A DNA stretch of 64,000 bases, from contig CABJAM010000007.1 of assembly GCA_902363555.1 (NCBI GenBank), positions 434,001 through 498,000 on the forward strand, given 5' to 3'. This DNA comes from Lachnospiraceae bacterium. Lineage in GTDB: Bacteria; Bacillota; Clostridia; Lachnospirales; Lachnospiraceae. The notes below the pieces were generated by a model. The model searched no databases and was not told where the DNA came from. It saw nothing but the letters and a program-made list of their open reading frames with translations. The translations under genes and the position numbers were made by a program. This document shows positions 33,360-42,024 of this stretch, in pieces; positions within the stretch are counted from its first letter, which is position 1; every line of letters begins with the position of its first letter.

Positions 33360-34040
33360 TCTGGATTTAAGAATATCCCAAATTTGATTAAAATGTTGAA
33401 TCTGATAATCCGCGTATTTTATGATCCTATCCCTGCTGTCATTCTTCTTTTTATCAAAAAACTCTGTAAATACAGTTTTCATTCCGGATTCTTTTGCTCC
33501 TAACAATTCATCTGAACCGCCATCCCCTACAAATAAACAATTCTCAGGAGCGGCACCTAAACGATTCATTGCCAAATTGTAAATTCTGTGATCCGGCTTC
33601 ATCATTCCCACGTTGCAAGAAAAAACGGCGTCATCAAAATAAGTCGCTAATGTTGAGTCTAACCAATATTTACAATCGATTCGATCCGCATTACTTATTA
33701 ATCCAAGTTTAAAATTATTCTGCTTTATAATTTTTAAAGTATTGATTATTTCTGAAGAAACATTGTTCAACGCATTTTTCATTCGACATTTGCGAGCCTT
33801 CAGAAGATCTCTCTGTTGTTTTACAGTTATTTCAAACGGAATTTTTTCTACAATTCTTTTTATGATTTCATTTTCATCAGTCAATTTTCCTAAAGCTCTT
33901 TCATTGTACAATGAATCATTCTCTGCATAAAACTCCCATTCCTCAGTGGTTAAATTTAATATACTGTATTCATTTAATTTTTCATCATAGACAGGCACTG
34001 TCAAAGTAAAAAACAGATCAAAGAAAATTGTAGTTATCAT
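33342..34040 (-). CDS. HAD-superfamily hydrolase
   Basis: The HAD core is visible. The nucleophile is Asp8 in IFFDLFFTLT, motif II is LISNAD (near residue 117), motif III Lys is in MMKPDHRIY, and the motif IV acidic pair is in FVGDGGSDELLGA. The usual second Asp of motif I (DxD) is Phe10 here. That is unusual for a phosphatase and recalls dehalogenase-type members. The start codon overlaps the stop of the HTH-kinase fusion gene by 4 bp, so the two are coupled and may act on the same metabolite. Confidence 0.82.
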   Translation of the reverse strand: MITTIFFDLFFTLTVPVYDEKLNEYSILNLTTEEWEFYAENDSLYNERALGKLTDENEIIKRIVEKIPFEITVKQQRDLLKARKCRMKNALNNVSSEIINTLKIIKQNNFKLGLISNADRIDCKYWLDSTLATYFDDAVFSCNVGMMKPDHRIYNLAMNRLGAAPENCLFVGDGGSDELLGAKESGMKTVFTEFFDKKKNDSRDRIIKYADYQIQHFNQIWDILKSRESGTM

Positions 34041-35236
34041 CCTAACTCCTTATCTGAATTATGCACTACCTGCATTATTTCCTGCTCATGCTCTTGTATA
34101 TGATGAAAAACTGTGGCTGCGTCCTTGGCACAACGCAAATCATCAATACTTACAAAATAAGCCACAAATAATATTTCAATGCATTTCATTACACATGGCA
34201 GTATATTCTTCTCACACATCAAAAGCTTCTGAGCACTTTCATAACCGCCCACAACGTGTTTCACGATTTGCAACCAGACCTCATCGTGCAAATACAAACC
34301 CGATTCCTCCGTCAATAATCCAGTTAAAAAATAACACAGATCAAATATCCTTATATTTCTCTGACTCAGATCAAAATCAATATACCCGGAAAATTTTCCG
34401 TCTGAAAACAGGAAATTACCAAAATGGACATCTCTATGAATCAATTGCTTTGGCAGGCAGCCATAACCTGCTTCCAGTACATGCAGAGTTTCCAAATACT
34501 CATTTTCAGATATCAGATACCACTGATTCTTAATTAGATTTTCAGGTATCCATCCCTTCATCTCATTTAAAAGACTGTTATCCCAAAAGGATATTTTACT
34601 TTCGCATTTTTGAAATGCCACATGAAGCTGTCCGATGACCGCTCCCATTTGCCAGGCTAAATTCAGATCATAAATATTGGTCATGTTGCTGCCCTTTAAC
34701 TTTCTGGTCATTAAGTAGTACTTTCCATCATCCATTACATACGTCTGCCCGCTTGAAGCAAATACAATCTTCGCAACCGGTAAACCACAATCAAGCAACT
34801 GAGATAATATTTTTATATTTCGCTCCAACTGCTCTTTATTGTCATAAATTTTAACCATATATGAATGATCCACTTCCCAAACGGTCGGATACTTTTGGAC
34901 AAGATATTCTCCTTTTAGATTCCACTTGGGCATTATTACCTTTAATTTTTGTGAGATTACAGTCATCTTCTTTTTCTGACATAATATTATTCTACGAATA
35001 CTGGGTTCCGATAAATGATATGTCTCCATTAACTGTGTATTTGTCCAGCCTTCTAAATACTTTATATATATGTGTTGATTCCTTTTTTCCAGTTCAATCT
35101 TATAATCCGTTTTCTTTAACGCAGCCGTACCATAGCCTTCAGGCTTGGGAATATACAAATAACCTCCGTGAAAATATCCCTGTATCTGCCCAATCAATTC
35201 CTTGGGGAGAACAGCTTCTGCACTTTGATACCTCAT
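34037..35236 (-). CDS. HTH domain fused to an APH-type kinase
   Basis: Residues 1-95 match, from memory, the small CD3324/Mor-like DNA-binding proteins (VLPKELIGQIQGYFHGGY, then IYIKYLEGWTNTQLMETYHL and SIRRII). Residues 100-390 form an aminoglycoside-phosphotransferase-like kinase with the catalytic loop LIHRDVHFGNFLF and the metal-binding GYIDFDLSQRN. Both modules normally occur as separate proteins. A kinase coupled to a HAD hydrolase could control a small molecule, with the HTH part giving feedback on DNA. AAGGAG lies 9 bases before the ATG. Confidence 0.78.
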   Translation of the reverse strand: MRYQSAEAVLPKELIGQIQGYFHGGYLYIPKPEGYGTAALKKTDYKIELEKRNQHIYIKYLEGWTNTQLMETYHLSEPSIRRIILCQKKKMTVISQKLKVIMPKWNLKGEYLVQKYPTVWEVDHSYMVKIYDNKEQLERNIKILSQLLDCGLPVAKIVFASSGQTYVMDDGKYYLMTRKLKGSNMTNIYDLNLAWQMGAVIGQLHVAFQKCESKISFWDNSLLNEMKGWIPENLIKNQWYLISENEYLETLHVLEAGYGCLPKQLIHRDVHFGNFLFSDGKFSGYIDFDLSQRNIRIFDLCYFLTGLLTEESGLYLHDEVWLQIVKHVVGGYESAQKLLMCEKNILPCVMKCIEILFVAYFVSIDDLRCAKDAATVFHHIQEHEQEIMQVVHNSDKELG

Positions 35237-35394
35237 ACTTTTTACTCCTTGTATTTAATTAATTTTAGTATACCACAAGGATAATTCATAGGTATGATTA
35301 TATATAACTCTGTGTCAAATATAATTTTAAAGCAAATAGCTTATACAGCCGTAACCGTTCCCAACGCCCCTTCATCAACAGCAGACGCCAGATG

Positions 35395-36000
35395 CTACGC
35401 ATTTTTTAACGTGGTCCGGCGGTCATCACTGCAATCGGCTCGGCACAGCTCCAAAAATAATTCATGGACCTGGTTATCCGCCTCCAGCTCCGGATGAAAT
35501 GACAATCCAAGCTGCCGCCCGTAACGTACCGCCACAATCTTTCCATCCATCTCCGCCAGCACCTCTGCCCCAGCTCCGACACGCTCAATATAAGGGGCGC
35601 GGATAAAGGTCATGGGTATTTTCCCAATCCCTTTAAACGTCGATTCCGCACGGAAGCTGCCAAGCTGGCGGCCATAGGCATTTCTTTTAACAGTCACAGG
35701 CAGTGTGCCAAAATATGTGTGCTCATCATTGCTGATCTGTTCCGCCAGCAGGATCAATCCGGCGCAGGTTGCCAAAACCGGAAGACCGTCCGCGATTCGC
35801 ATTTTCAAATCATCGAACATCCCCAGCTCCTTTAAAAGCTTCCCCTGAACCGTGCTTTCGCCGCCCGGCAGTACTAGACCATCAAAGGCTTCCTGCAAAT
35901 CCGTTCTTTTCCTCAACTCCACGCACTCAGCCCCCAGAGCCTCCAGCTTCCTGCGATGTTCGGCAAAAGCTCCCTGAACGGCCAGGACAGCGATCTTCAC
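35395..36000 (-). CDS. pdxT: Pyridoxal 5'-phosphate synthase glutaminase subunit
   Basis: PdxT hydrolyses glutamine and passes ammonia to PdxS. The oxyanion and nucleophile motifs are LVLPGGEST and LATCAGL, and the His-Glu pair is in SFHPEL. The 201 residues are a normal length. The start is a GTG at 36000, one base after the pdxS stop, with AAAGGGGG in the pdxS end as ribosome site. Translation with pdxS is therefore coupled. Confidence 0.95.
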   Translation of the reverse strand: MKIAVLAVQGAFAEHRRKLEALGAECVELRKRTDLQEAFDGLVLPGGESTVQGKLLKELGMFDDLKMRIADGLPVLATCAGLILLAEQISNDEHTYFGTLPVTVKRNAYGRQLGSFRAESTFKGIGKIPMTFIRAPYIERVGAGAEVLAEMDGKIVAVRYGRQLGLSFHPELEADNQVHELFLELCRADCSDDRRTTLKNA

Positions 36001-36001
36001 G

Positions 36002-36880
36002 TTATTTCCCCCTTTCTGCCATTAAAAGGTTAATTTCCTGTTCATTAATGCCGACCATCGCCTCGCCCAGATCCTCGGATAATTCAGCCAATAGCTTGTA
36101 ATCGTTAAAATTGGTCACAGCCTTCACGATTGCGGCAGCGCGCTTTCTGGGATTTCCGGATTTAAAAATACCGGAACCTACAAACACGCCTTCGGCGCCA
36201 AGCTGCATCATCAGGGCTGCATCCGCCGGTGTCGCCACACCGCCTGCCGCAAAATTCACCACCGGAAGGCGCTTATTCTGGTGTACATACATCACCAGTT
36301 CATATGGAACGCACAGACGCTTTGCCTCCTCAAACAGCTCATCCTCACGCATGGAAGCAATTTTAGCAATGGCCTGATTCATGGCGCGCATATGTCTTAC
36401 CGCCTGAACCACATCGCCGGTACCCGGCTCCCCTTTCGTCCGGATCATAGATGCACCTTCGTTAATCCTGCGAAGTGCCTCGCCCAGATCCCTTGCCCCG
36501 CATACGAAGGGCACCTTAAACTGCCTTTTATCAATGTGGTACACATCATCTGCCGGTGAAAGCACCTCGCTCTCATCAATGTAATCGATTTCAATAGCCT
36601 CCAGAATCTGCGCCTCCACAAAATGCCCGATCCGACACTTAGCCATAACCGGGATGGATACTGCTTCCTGAATCCCTTTGATCATCTTCGGATCGCTCAT
36701 ACGGGATACCCCTCCCGCTGCACGGATATCTGCAGGTATGCGCTCCAAAGCCATAACGGCACAGGCCCCCGCCTCCTCGGCAATAACAGCCTGCTCCGGC
36801 GTGGTGACATCCATGATCACACCGCCTTTAAGCATTTGAGCCAGTTGTTTGTTTAAATCGTACCTTTCCTCATACATCAT
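36002..36880 (-). CDS. pdxS: Pyridoxal 5'-phosphate synthase lyase subunit
   Basis: PdxS condenses ribose 5-phosphate, glyceraldehyde 3-phosphate and ammonia to PLP. The first Asp and Lys of the active site are in VIMDVTTPEQA and VMAKCRIGHF; the second Lys and phosphate loop are in RTKGEPGTGD. The 292 residues match the family. Either of two adjacent ATGs could start it after an AGAGG site. No PdxR-type regulator is adjacent. Confidence 0.96.
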   Translation of the reverse strand: MMYEERYDLNKQLAQMLKGGVIMDVTTPEQAVIAEEAGACAVMALERIPADIRAAGGVSRMSDPKMIKGIQEAVSIPVMAKCRIGHFVEAQILEAIEIDYIDESEVLSPADDVYHIDKRQFKVPFVCGARDLGEALRRINEGASMIRTKGEPGTGDVVQAVRHMRAMNQAIAKIASMREDELFEEAKRLCVPYELVMYVHQNKRLPVVNFAAGGVATPADAALMMQLGAEGVFVGSGIFKSGNPRKRAAAIVKAVTNFNDYKLLAELSEDLGEAMVGINEQEINLLMAERGK

Positions 36881-37085
36881 CCATCAACCTCTTTTTCTTT
36901 TCTGTTTCCGGTCCAGTCCTGAAAATAATTTTCCTGGACCGGTTTAGAGCTTATTTTAAGGCAGATGTGGCTCATACGGAAGGGCCAATTTATTCAATAT
37001 TTACCAGGCCAGATGTGCTATAGCCATTTAGGCAAATGCGCCATACAGTGTTTTCCTTAACCGCAGGGAAGTTCGATTAATTTTT

Positions 37086-37346
37086 TCAATCAAGTACCCC
37101 CAATTCCTTCTCAACATCATCTGCAGAAACCCACCCTTCCTTATCTGCACGATCCTCTGCTTTTTTCAACTTTGATAACAATGTGTACGCTGCATGATAA
37201 CGATCCAGTTCATCAATCTCTGCCATTGTTAAAATACCGTATTCACTATGCCCATTTCGCGTAAGGTATACCCGATTTGAAGTGTCAACCTGTTTTAGTA
37301 CTTCTGCGTAATTTTTTAAGTCGGAAATAGGTTTTATATTAGACAT
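37086..37346 (-). CDS. Phd/YefM-family antitoxin, orphan
   Basis: The N-terminal DNA-binding segment (SNIKPISDLKNYAEVL, YLTRNGHSEYGI) is characteristic of Phd/YefM antitoxins, and the C-terminus ends in VEKELGVLD. AAGGAG sets the start at 37346. Such genes are normally followed by a ParE/RelE or Doc toxin, but I find no toxin frame in the 205 bp downstream to pdxS or upstream. It is either an orphan left after toxin loss or a regulator. Confidence 0.8.
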   Translation of the reverse strand: MSNIKPISDLKNYAEVLKQVDTSNRVYLTRNGHSEYGILTMAEIDELDRYHAAYTLLSKLKKAEDRADKEGWVSADDVEKELGVLD

Positions 37347-37399
37347 AAGTATCAACTCCTTTTCTTATTTTCCATCCTTCTCATAATCTTCTTTTTGAC

Positions 37400-38002
37400 T
37401 TACTGCTTTTCTTCCCCATTGATTTTTCTTATCACCCTACAGGGATTTCCAACCGCCACACAATTGTCCGGTATATCCTTTGTAACAACACTTCCCGCAC
37501 CAATCACGCTTCCCGCGCCGATTTTGACACCGGGAAGAATGATAACGCCCCCGCCGATCCAACAGCCATCACCGATCGTAACAGGAAGCGCATATGTCTG
37601 GCAAAAGTGTTTCCCACTTTCAGGCGTCCAATCCGGTGTCAAACGCTGTTCCAACTCTATTGGATGTGTTGCTGTATAAATCTGAACATTAGACGCGATC
37701 ATCACATTATTTCCGATATTAATTTCATTACAATCAACAAATGTACAATTCATATTTATAGATACATTATTTCCAATAAAAATATTACGTCCATAGTCAC
37801 ATAAAAATGGGGTGCCTACGGAAACATTATTTCCCACACTCCCCAAAAGCTTAGATAAAATATCCTGTTTCTGACGCTTCTCGCTGTACGCCAAGCCATT
37901 ATAATCTGAAATCAGCCGCCTGGACTGCTCTTTAAATTCCAGAAATACCTGGTCATGGCAATTATATAATTCACCGGCCATACATTTTTCTAATTCAGTC
38001 AT
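37400..38002 (-). CDS. Sugar O-acetyltransferase, left-handed beta-helix (Maa/LacA-like)
   Basis: Hexapeptide repeats run through residues 65-190 (IFIGNNVSIN, INIGNNVMIA, VTIGDGCWIGGGV, VKIGAGSVIGAGSV). The catalytic His lies in YTATHPIE and the N-terminal Mac domain starts TELEKCMAGELY. It transfers acetyl from acetyl-CoA to a sugar. The start is at 38002, seven bases after AGAAGG. Its closest neighbours are the orphan Phd gene downstream and an RpiR regulator upstream, all on one strand. Confidence 0.88.
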   Translation of the reverse strand: MTELEKCMAGELYNCHDQVFLEFKEQSRRLISDYNGLAYSEKRQKQDILSKLLGSVGNNVSVGTPFLCDYGRNIFIGNNVSINMNCTFVDCNEINIGNNVMIASNVQIYTATHPIELEQRLTPDWTPESGKHFCQTYALPVTIGDGCWIGGGVIILPGVKIGAGSVIGAGSVVTKDIPDNCVAVGNPCRVIRKINGEEKQ

Positions 38003-38072
38003 CAACATACCTTCTTTCTTGAAATTCACCATACTTGAATGATGCAGGGAGCTCCTTGAAAAATATTATAAA

Positions 38073-38107
38073 AAACATCCTGTTTCCATTCAAGTAACAG
38101 GATGTTT
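38073..38107 (-). terminator. Intrinsic terminator after the RpiR gene
   Basis: On the minus strand AAACATCCTGTT pairs with AACAGGATGTTT across an 11-nt loop, and the second arm runs into six T. Confidence 0.8.
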
Positions 38108-38110
38108 CAA

Positions 38111-38842
38111 TCAGATAATTCTTCTTGCCAATGCTTCGATCAGAAAAATCACCGGAACCTGAGAGGTTGCATTAAACCCGCCGTTTACTGTTTCAGACTC
38201 CAAACAATAGGATATATTCCAGTCAGATAGTTTAGCGATCGTCGAATTGGGATCATTCGTGATGCTGAGTATGCTGCATCCATGTGTCCTGAATTTCTGA
38301 ATCGACTCTATAACACCGGTCGTCTCTCCGCTGACAGATAATGCGAGCACACATGTTTTGGGGTATGTCGTCTCCATCAGAGGGTATAATGCATCCTCCA
38401 TCCCAACCGAAAACTTACCAAAATTTGAAAAATATCTGGCGCCATACCTGGCCAGTGCACCGGAGGAACCCAGGCCGAGAAAAATAACCATTTCTGCCTC
38501 CTGGATCATTTTTGCCCCTTCCTGTATTTTCCTCTCAAATGCACAGGTAGTTGTTCCCTGAAAATAATGTAATATTTGTTTTAAATCAATGCCCGGTGCG
38601 ATATCATCACGTTCTTTTATATATCTATTGAGTCGCTCCTTGAAATCATTATAGCTCTTACAATCTATCTTATTACAAAATCTAATAATCGTAGATGTTG
38701 ACACATGAACCTCTGCTGCAAGCTCCCGGATGGTCATATACGGGAGCTTTTCTGCGTTAGCGATCATATACTTATAAAGTATCATCTCAGTCTCATTAAA
38801 CTTTTGAATGATAGCATAGCTGAATAATTGTTGATTTACCAT
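38111..38842 (-). CDS. MurR/RpiR-family transcriptional regulator
   Basis: An N-terminal HTH_6 domain (residues 1-75; MTIRELAAEVHVSTSTIIRF) and a C-terminal SIS sugar-phosphate-binding domain (about 105-235; FLGLGSSGALARY, LSVSGETTGVIESI) are seen. Such proteins sense phosphosugars and control nearby sugar genes. The terminator at 38073-38107 separates it from the acetyltransferase, so no target is obvious in the window. Confidence 0.88.
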   Translation of the reverse strand: MVNQQLFSYAIIQKFNETEMILYKYMIANAEKLPYMTIRELAAEVHVSTSTIIRFCNKIDCKSYNDFKERLNRYIKERDDIAPGIDLKQILHYFQGTTTCAFERKIQEGAKMIQEAEMVIFLGLGSSGALARYGARYFSNFGKFSVGMEDALYPLMETTYPKTCVLALSVSGETTGVIESIQKFRTHGCSILSITNDPNSTIAKLSDWNISYCLESETVNGGFNATSQVPVIFLIEALARRII

Positions 38843-38992
38843 GACGTATATCCCTCCATGTTCTTATGCTATATCCTTTTTGGCTGGAAATCAACAAAAA
38901 GTTGTTCTATTTTGTTTTTGTAATGTAGGGCAGGAACACATAATCCTAGTGTCCATACCTGTCAGCGTACCGTTTAAAAAATTTGATTATAA

Positions 38993-39158
38993 CTAGTGCC
39001 CCATCCGGCCAGAAACGAAACTGACAGCACTACTTATTTTGCCATCTGCCGCGTTGTCGTCAGTCAGCGGAGGGGCCACTCCGCTTCCTTCCTCCGCCTT
39101 GCAGACTGACAAAATATTCAGCACTGTCAGTTTCATTTCTGACCGGATGGAGCACTAG
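38993..39158. mobile_element. 166-bp MITE-like inverted-repeat element
   Basis: The ends CTAGTGCCCCATCCGGCC and the reverse complement of GGAGCACTAG share about 50 bp of inverted similarity, including CAGAAAcGAAACTGACAG. The middle holds a second dyad around GTCAGTCAGCGGAGG. There is no coding potential. It looks like a nonautonomous transposable element or a palindromic repeat unit; no target-site duplication is obvious. Confidence 0.6.
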
Positions 39159-39209
39159 CAGTCTTTTGAAATCCTTGATATAATTATTTGTAGGAAAGTA
39201 GGTGATAAT

Positions 39210-40037
39210 ATGGCAGAAAAGCCCAAAAGCTTTGAGGAGTTTTACTCAAAACATAAAGATGATGTTTTAGATATTGATATCGTAGCTGATTATTCTGATA
39301 CCCATGACGGCGACATCGGCGTTTATCTCGGTGATATGTTTTGTCCTGAATGTAGACAGGCAGAATTATCTTTTGTTCATAAAACCTCTAAGCGACGTGC
39401 CCATTTAAGGCGAACTAAAAATTCAACACATGAAACGGATTGTTCATACAATTATGAATACGCTTCCAAAAAAACAATTAATCAGTATGTGGATTCATTA
39501 AATTATGAAGAAATACAAGATAAGCTTAATTCCATAATGAATATGTTGTGTAGAAATCATACTAAGACAAAAAAGACCAGTAAAAAGGCTGATGATTCTA
39601 TGCACAAAATAAACAATCCAATGCTTATACACGAACAAATGGAGAATGGAGATGTTTTAAGAGCATTACGGCGCAAAAAACTTAATGGCTGGATTGATGA
39701 ATCTGATGGTGAAGATTTTTGTGTTCTCTATGGAAAAGTGAGACTTAAAGTTGTAGAAAGAGAAAAAAAAGATGAATCCAAAGATAGTACATATCACTAT
39801 TACCTACTGTACATATATACGCAAAACAAAAAAGGAGAATGGAAATTTAGAACAAGTCTATATCGTGGAAATATAAGAGATTTGATTGATGAAAATACAA
39901 TTTATAATATCGTAATGATTGGACATTTGGAGTTTATATTTAAACCATTTACAATTAAACTAGCAAATAAAAATGCTGTTAAATATCGTGAAGCAGGACT
40001 TTATGATACATTGAGCACGCAAGGACGCTCTGATTGA
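39210..40037 (+). CDS. Unknown protein with CoiA-like zinc ribbon
   Basis: The N-terminal half has MFCPECRQAELSFVH followed by HLRRTKNSTHETDCSY, a CPxC...HE..C layout like the zinc ribbon of CoiA/nuclease-associated proteins. The rest (120-275) is charged and I cannot assign it; there is no catalytic motif I trust. A Lys-rich segment lies near residue 115. The gene is AT-rich compared with the left flank, begins just after a MITE-like element and precedes the TetR efflux module, so it is probably acquired DNA. Confidence 0.55.
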   Translation: MAEKPKSFEEFYSKHKDDVLDIDIVADYSDTHDGDIGVYLGDMFCPECRQAELSFVHKTSKRRAHLRRTKNSTHETDCSYNYEYASKKTINQYVDSLNYEEIQDKLNSIMNMLCRNHTKTKKTSKKADDSMHKINNPMLIHEQMENGDVLRALRRKKLNGWIDESDGEDFCVLYGKVRLKVVEREKKDESKDSTYHYYLLYIYTQNKKGEWKFRTSLYRGNIRDLIDENTIYNIVMIGHLEFIFKPFTIKLANKNAVKYREAGLYDTLSTQGRSD

Positions 40038-40127
40038 AAGTGGCCTGCTGATACCGCCCAGATCTCGCTATCAACGATATGGTCGGCATATTGGCATCCC
40101 AGTACCGAAAGAAAATAGATTTGGTAC

Positions 40128-40171
40128 TTGACAAATAAAAATATCAGCATTATACTTGAACACAAGTTCAA
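40128..40171 (+). promoter_or_regulatory. tetR promoter with overlapping palindromic operator
   Basis: The -35 TTGACA (40128-40133), 17-bp spacer and -10 TATACT (40151-40156) are near-perfect. The 16-bp palindrome TTGAACACAAGTTCAA (40156-40171) starts on the last base of the -10 and covers the transcription start. Confidence 0.8.
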
Positions 40172-40186
40172 TATTGAGGTAAAAGC

Positions 40187-40747
40187 ATGGCACAAGTACT
40201 AAAAGATGAAATAAAAGAAAATATTTTACAGGCTGCATTGCAGGAATTTTACGATAACGGCTATAAATCCGCAGCTATGCGTAATATAGCACAAAAGGCA
40301 AAGATACCAACAGGCCTTATCTATTCGTATTACAAAAATAAAGAAGCGCTTTTTGATGCTGTTCTCCACCCCGTTTTATACGATTGGGAGCGAGTATTGT
40401 CTGCTGAAGATGAACAACATATGGGCGATAAAATATATGGGCTTAGTAAAGCTGAAATGGACTGTTTACTAAATCTATTTGAACATCGACGAGAGTTTAT
40501 TATTTTAATCGATAAGAGCACTGGAACAAAATACGAACATGAAAAAGAACGATTTATTCAAGATATAGAAAATCATCTGAATAAACATCAAAATGATGAA
40601 AGTTGGGATTCCGTCTTTGTTCATATTATCGCAAACAATTTTGTAGACGGCTTAATGCAACTAATGTATCACTATAACGGAAAGGACTGGGCAATGATGA
40701 TACTACATAAATTATCTAAAATGTATTTGTCGGGAATTGGTTTATAA
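40187..40747 (+). CDS. TetR-family regulator of an efflux module
   Basis: A TetR N-terminal HTH (residues 9-55; QEFYDNGYKSAAMRNIAQKA) is followed by a helical ligand domain. The 16-bp palindrome in its own promoter recurs before the CDF gene, so it very probably represses itself and the two transporters downstream. An intrinsic terminator overlaps its stop codon, so the transporters use another promoter. The inducer is unknown; with a cation exporter and a MATE pump it could be a metal or drug. Confidence 0.88.
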   Translation: MAQVLKDEIKENILQAALQEFYDNGYKSAAMRNIAQKAKIPTGLIYSYYKNKEALFDAVLHPVLYDWERVLSAEDEQHMGDKIYGLSKAEMDCLLNLFEHRREFIILIDKSTGTKYEHEKERFIQDIENHLNKHQNDESWDSVFVHIIANNFVDGLMQLMYHYNGKDWAMMILHKLSKMYLSGIGL

Positions 40748-40764
40748 GACCAATTCCTTTTTTT
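40733..40764 (+). terminator. Intrinsic terminator of the tetR gene
   Basis: GGAATTGGT (40733-40741) pairs with ACCAATTCC (40749-40757) followed by seven T. The TAA stop is in the loop. Confidence 0.8.
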
Positions 40765-40775
40765 ATCGAACAATA

Positions 40776-40791
40776 TTGAACTATCGTTCAA
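40776..40791 (+). promoter_or_regulatory. Second TetR operator, before the CDF gene
   Basis: TTGAACTATCGTTCAA has exactly the arms of the site at 40156-40171 with a different 4-bp centre. It lies 21 bp upstream of the CDF start codon. Confidence 0.75.
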
Positions 40792-40812
40792 TTATAGAAA
40801 GGAGTAAATATT

Positions 40813-41994
40813 ATGATGTCGTTACTTGTTCGTGTATTTATTAAAGATAGTAAAAATGTTGCTGCACCAACGGTTAAGCAGGCGTATGCTACCCTATCAA
40901 GCTTAGTAGGAATTGCTTTGAATTTACTGCTGTGTATAGCAAAAATCATTATTGGATATTTAAGCAATTCCATTGCAATTTCAGCCGATGGATTTAATAA
41001 TCTGTCTGACGCCGGCACCTCTTTCTTAACATTTGTAGGATTTAAGTTTGCAAGATACGGTCGCGGCAAAATACATTCATTTGGACATGGAAGAATTGAG
41101 TGGATCATGGGTATTTTCACTTCATTAGCTGTATTCCTTATGGGAATAAAGCTCGCTGATACCTCATTTGCTGCTATAAGCAAACCAGAATATCCATTAT
41201 TAAGCATTCCGGTTATTGTTGTGTTAGTATTATCAATCTTTATTAAAGGTTATATGTATTCTTACAACAGAAAATTTTCAAAGATTGCAGACTCGGAAAC
41301 ATTAAAGGCAACAGCCACAGATTGTATCAGCGACTCTATTGCCACAATTGCAGTTTTAATCTCAACTATTTTATCACATACGACAAATTGGAATATTGAT
41401 GGATACTGCGGTGTGCTGGTTTCTCTATTTATCATGGCAGCTGGAGTTAAAAGTTTATGGGAAGTGTTCGGACGCATCATGGGAAAATCCACTGATTCCA
41501 ATGTGATAAATGATATTTTGAATTATATAAAATCATATCCAGTTGTAATAGCTATCCATAATCTTATGCTGCATGATTATGGATTTGGATATTTTATAAT
41601 ATCTATGAAAATAGCTGGATACAAAGAGAATAGCGAACAACTTTATATCGCCTCAAATGAAATATCTGCTTATATATATAATAACTTTCACTGTGATTGT
41701 TTTATACAGACTGAGTATCTCATAGATGATGAAGTCCTGGCCAAAGAACTTGTCCATCGAGTAACTCTTGCAGCACAGAAATACAGTAATGAAATCCGTA
41801 TAAATAATTTTAGGCTTATAAACTGTGGTTCTTTTATCAATATCGTTTTTGATATGCTTTATCCTGCGGTCCTCCAAAAGAAAGAACAAGAAATTTGTAC
41901 TGCCATTGAAACGGAAATCAAGCAAAAAAATTCAAAATACCATATAACAATCAAGGGTATTATCCGTCGAGAGCGTTTCACTTTCAGACGATAA
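40813..41994 (+). CDS. Cation diffusion facilitator (CDF) exporter
   Basis: Six hydrophobic segments fill about residues 30-225, followed by a cytosolic domain to residue 393. The metal site acidic residues are visible in SADGFNNLSDAG (helix 2) and TDCISDSIA (helix 5), and a GHGRIEW loop lies between helices 2 and 3. It would export divalent metal such as Zn, Mn or Fe in exchange for protons. It is preceded by a TetR operator and followed 30 bp later by a MATE gene on the same transcript. Confidence 0.88.
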   Translation: MMSLLVRVFIKDSKNVAAPTVKQAYATLSSLVGIALNLLLCIAKIIIGYLSNSIAISADGFNNLSDAGTSFLTFVGFKFARYGRGKIHSFGHGRIEWIMGIFTSLAVFLMGIKLADTSFAAISKPEYPLLSIPVIVVLVLSIFIKGYMYSYNRKFSKIADSETLKATATDCISDSIATIAVLISTILSHTTNWNIDGYCGVLVSLFIMAAGVKSLWEVFGRIMGKSTDSNVINDILNYIKSYPVVIAIHNLMLHDYGFGYFIISMKIAGYKENSEQLYIASNEISAYIYNNFHCDCFIQTEYLIDDEVLAKELVHRVTLAAQKYSNEIRINNFRLINCGSFINIVFDMLYPAVLQKKEQEICTAIETEIKQKNSKYHITIKGIIRRERFTFRR

Positions 41995-42024
41995 TATAAA
42001 TAAAAAATTTAGGAGGAGATAAAA

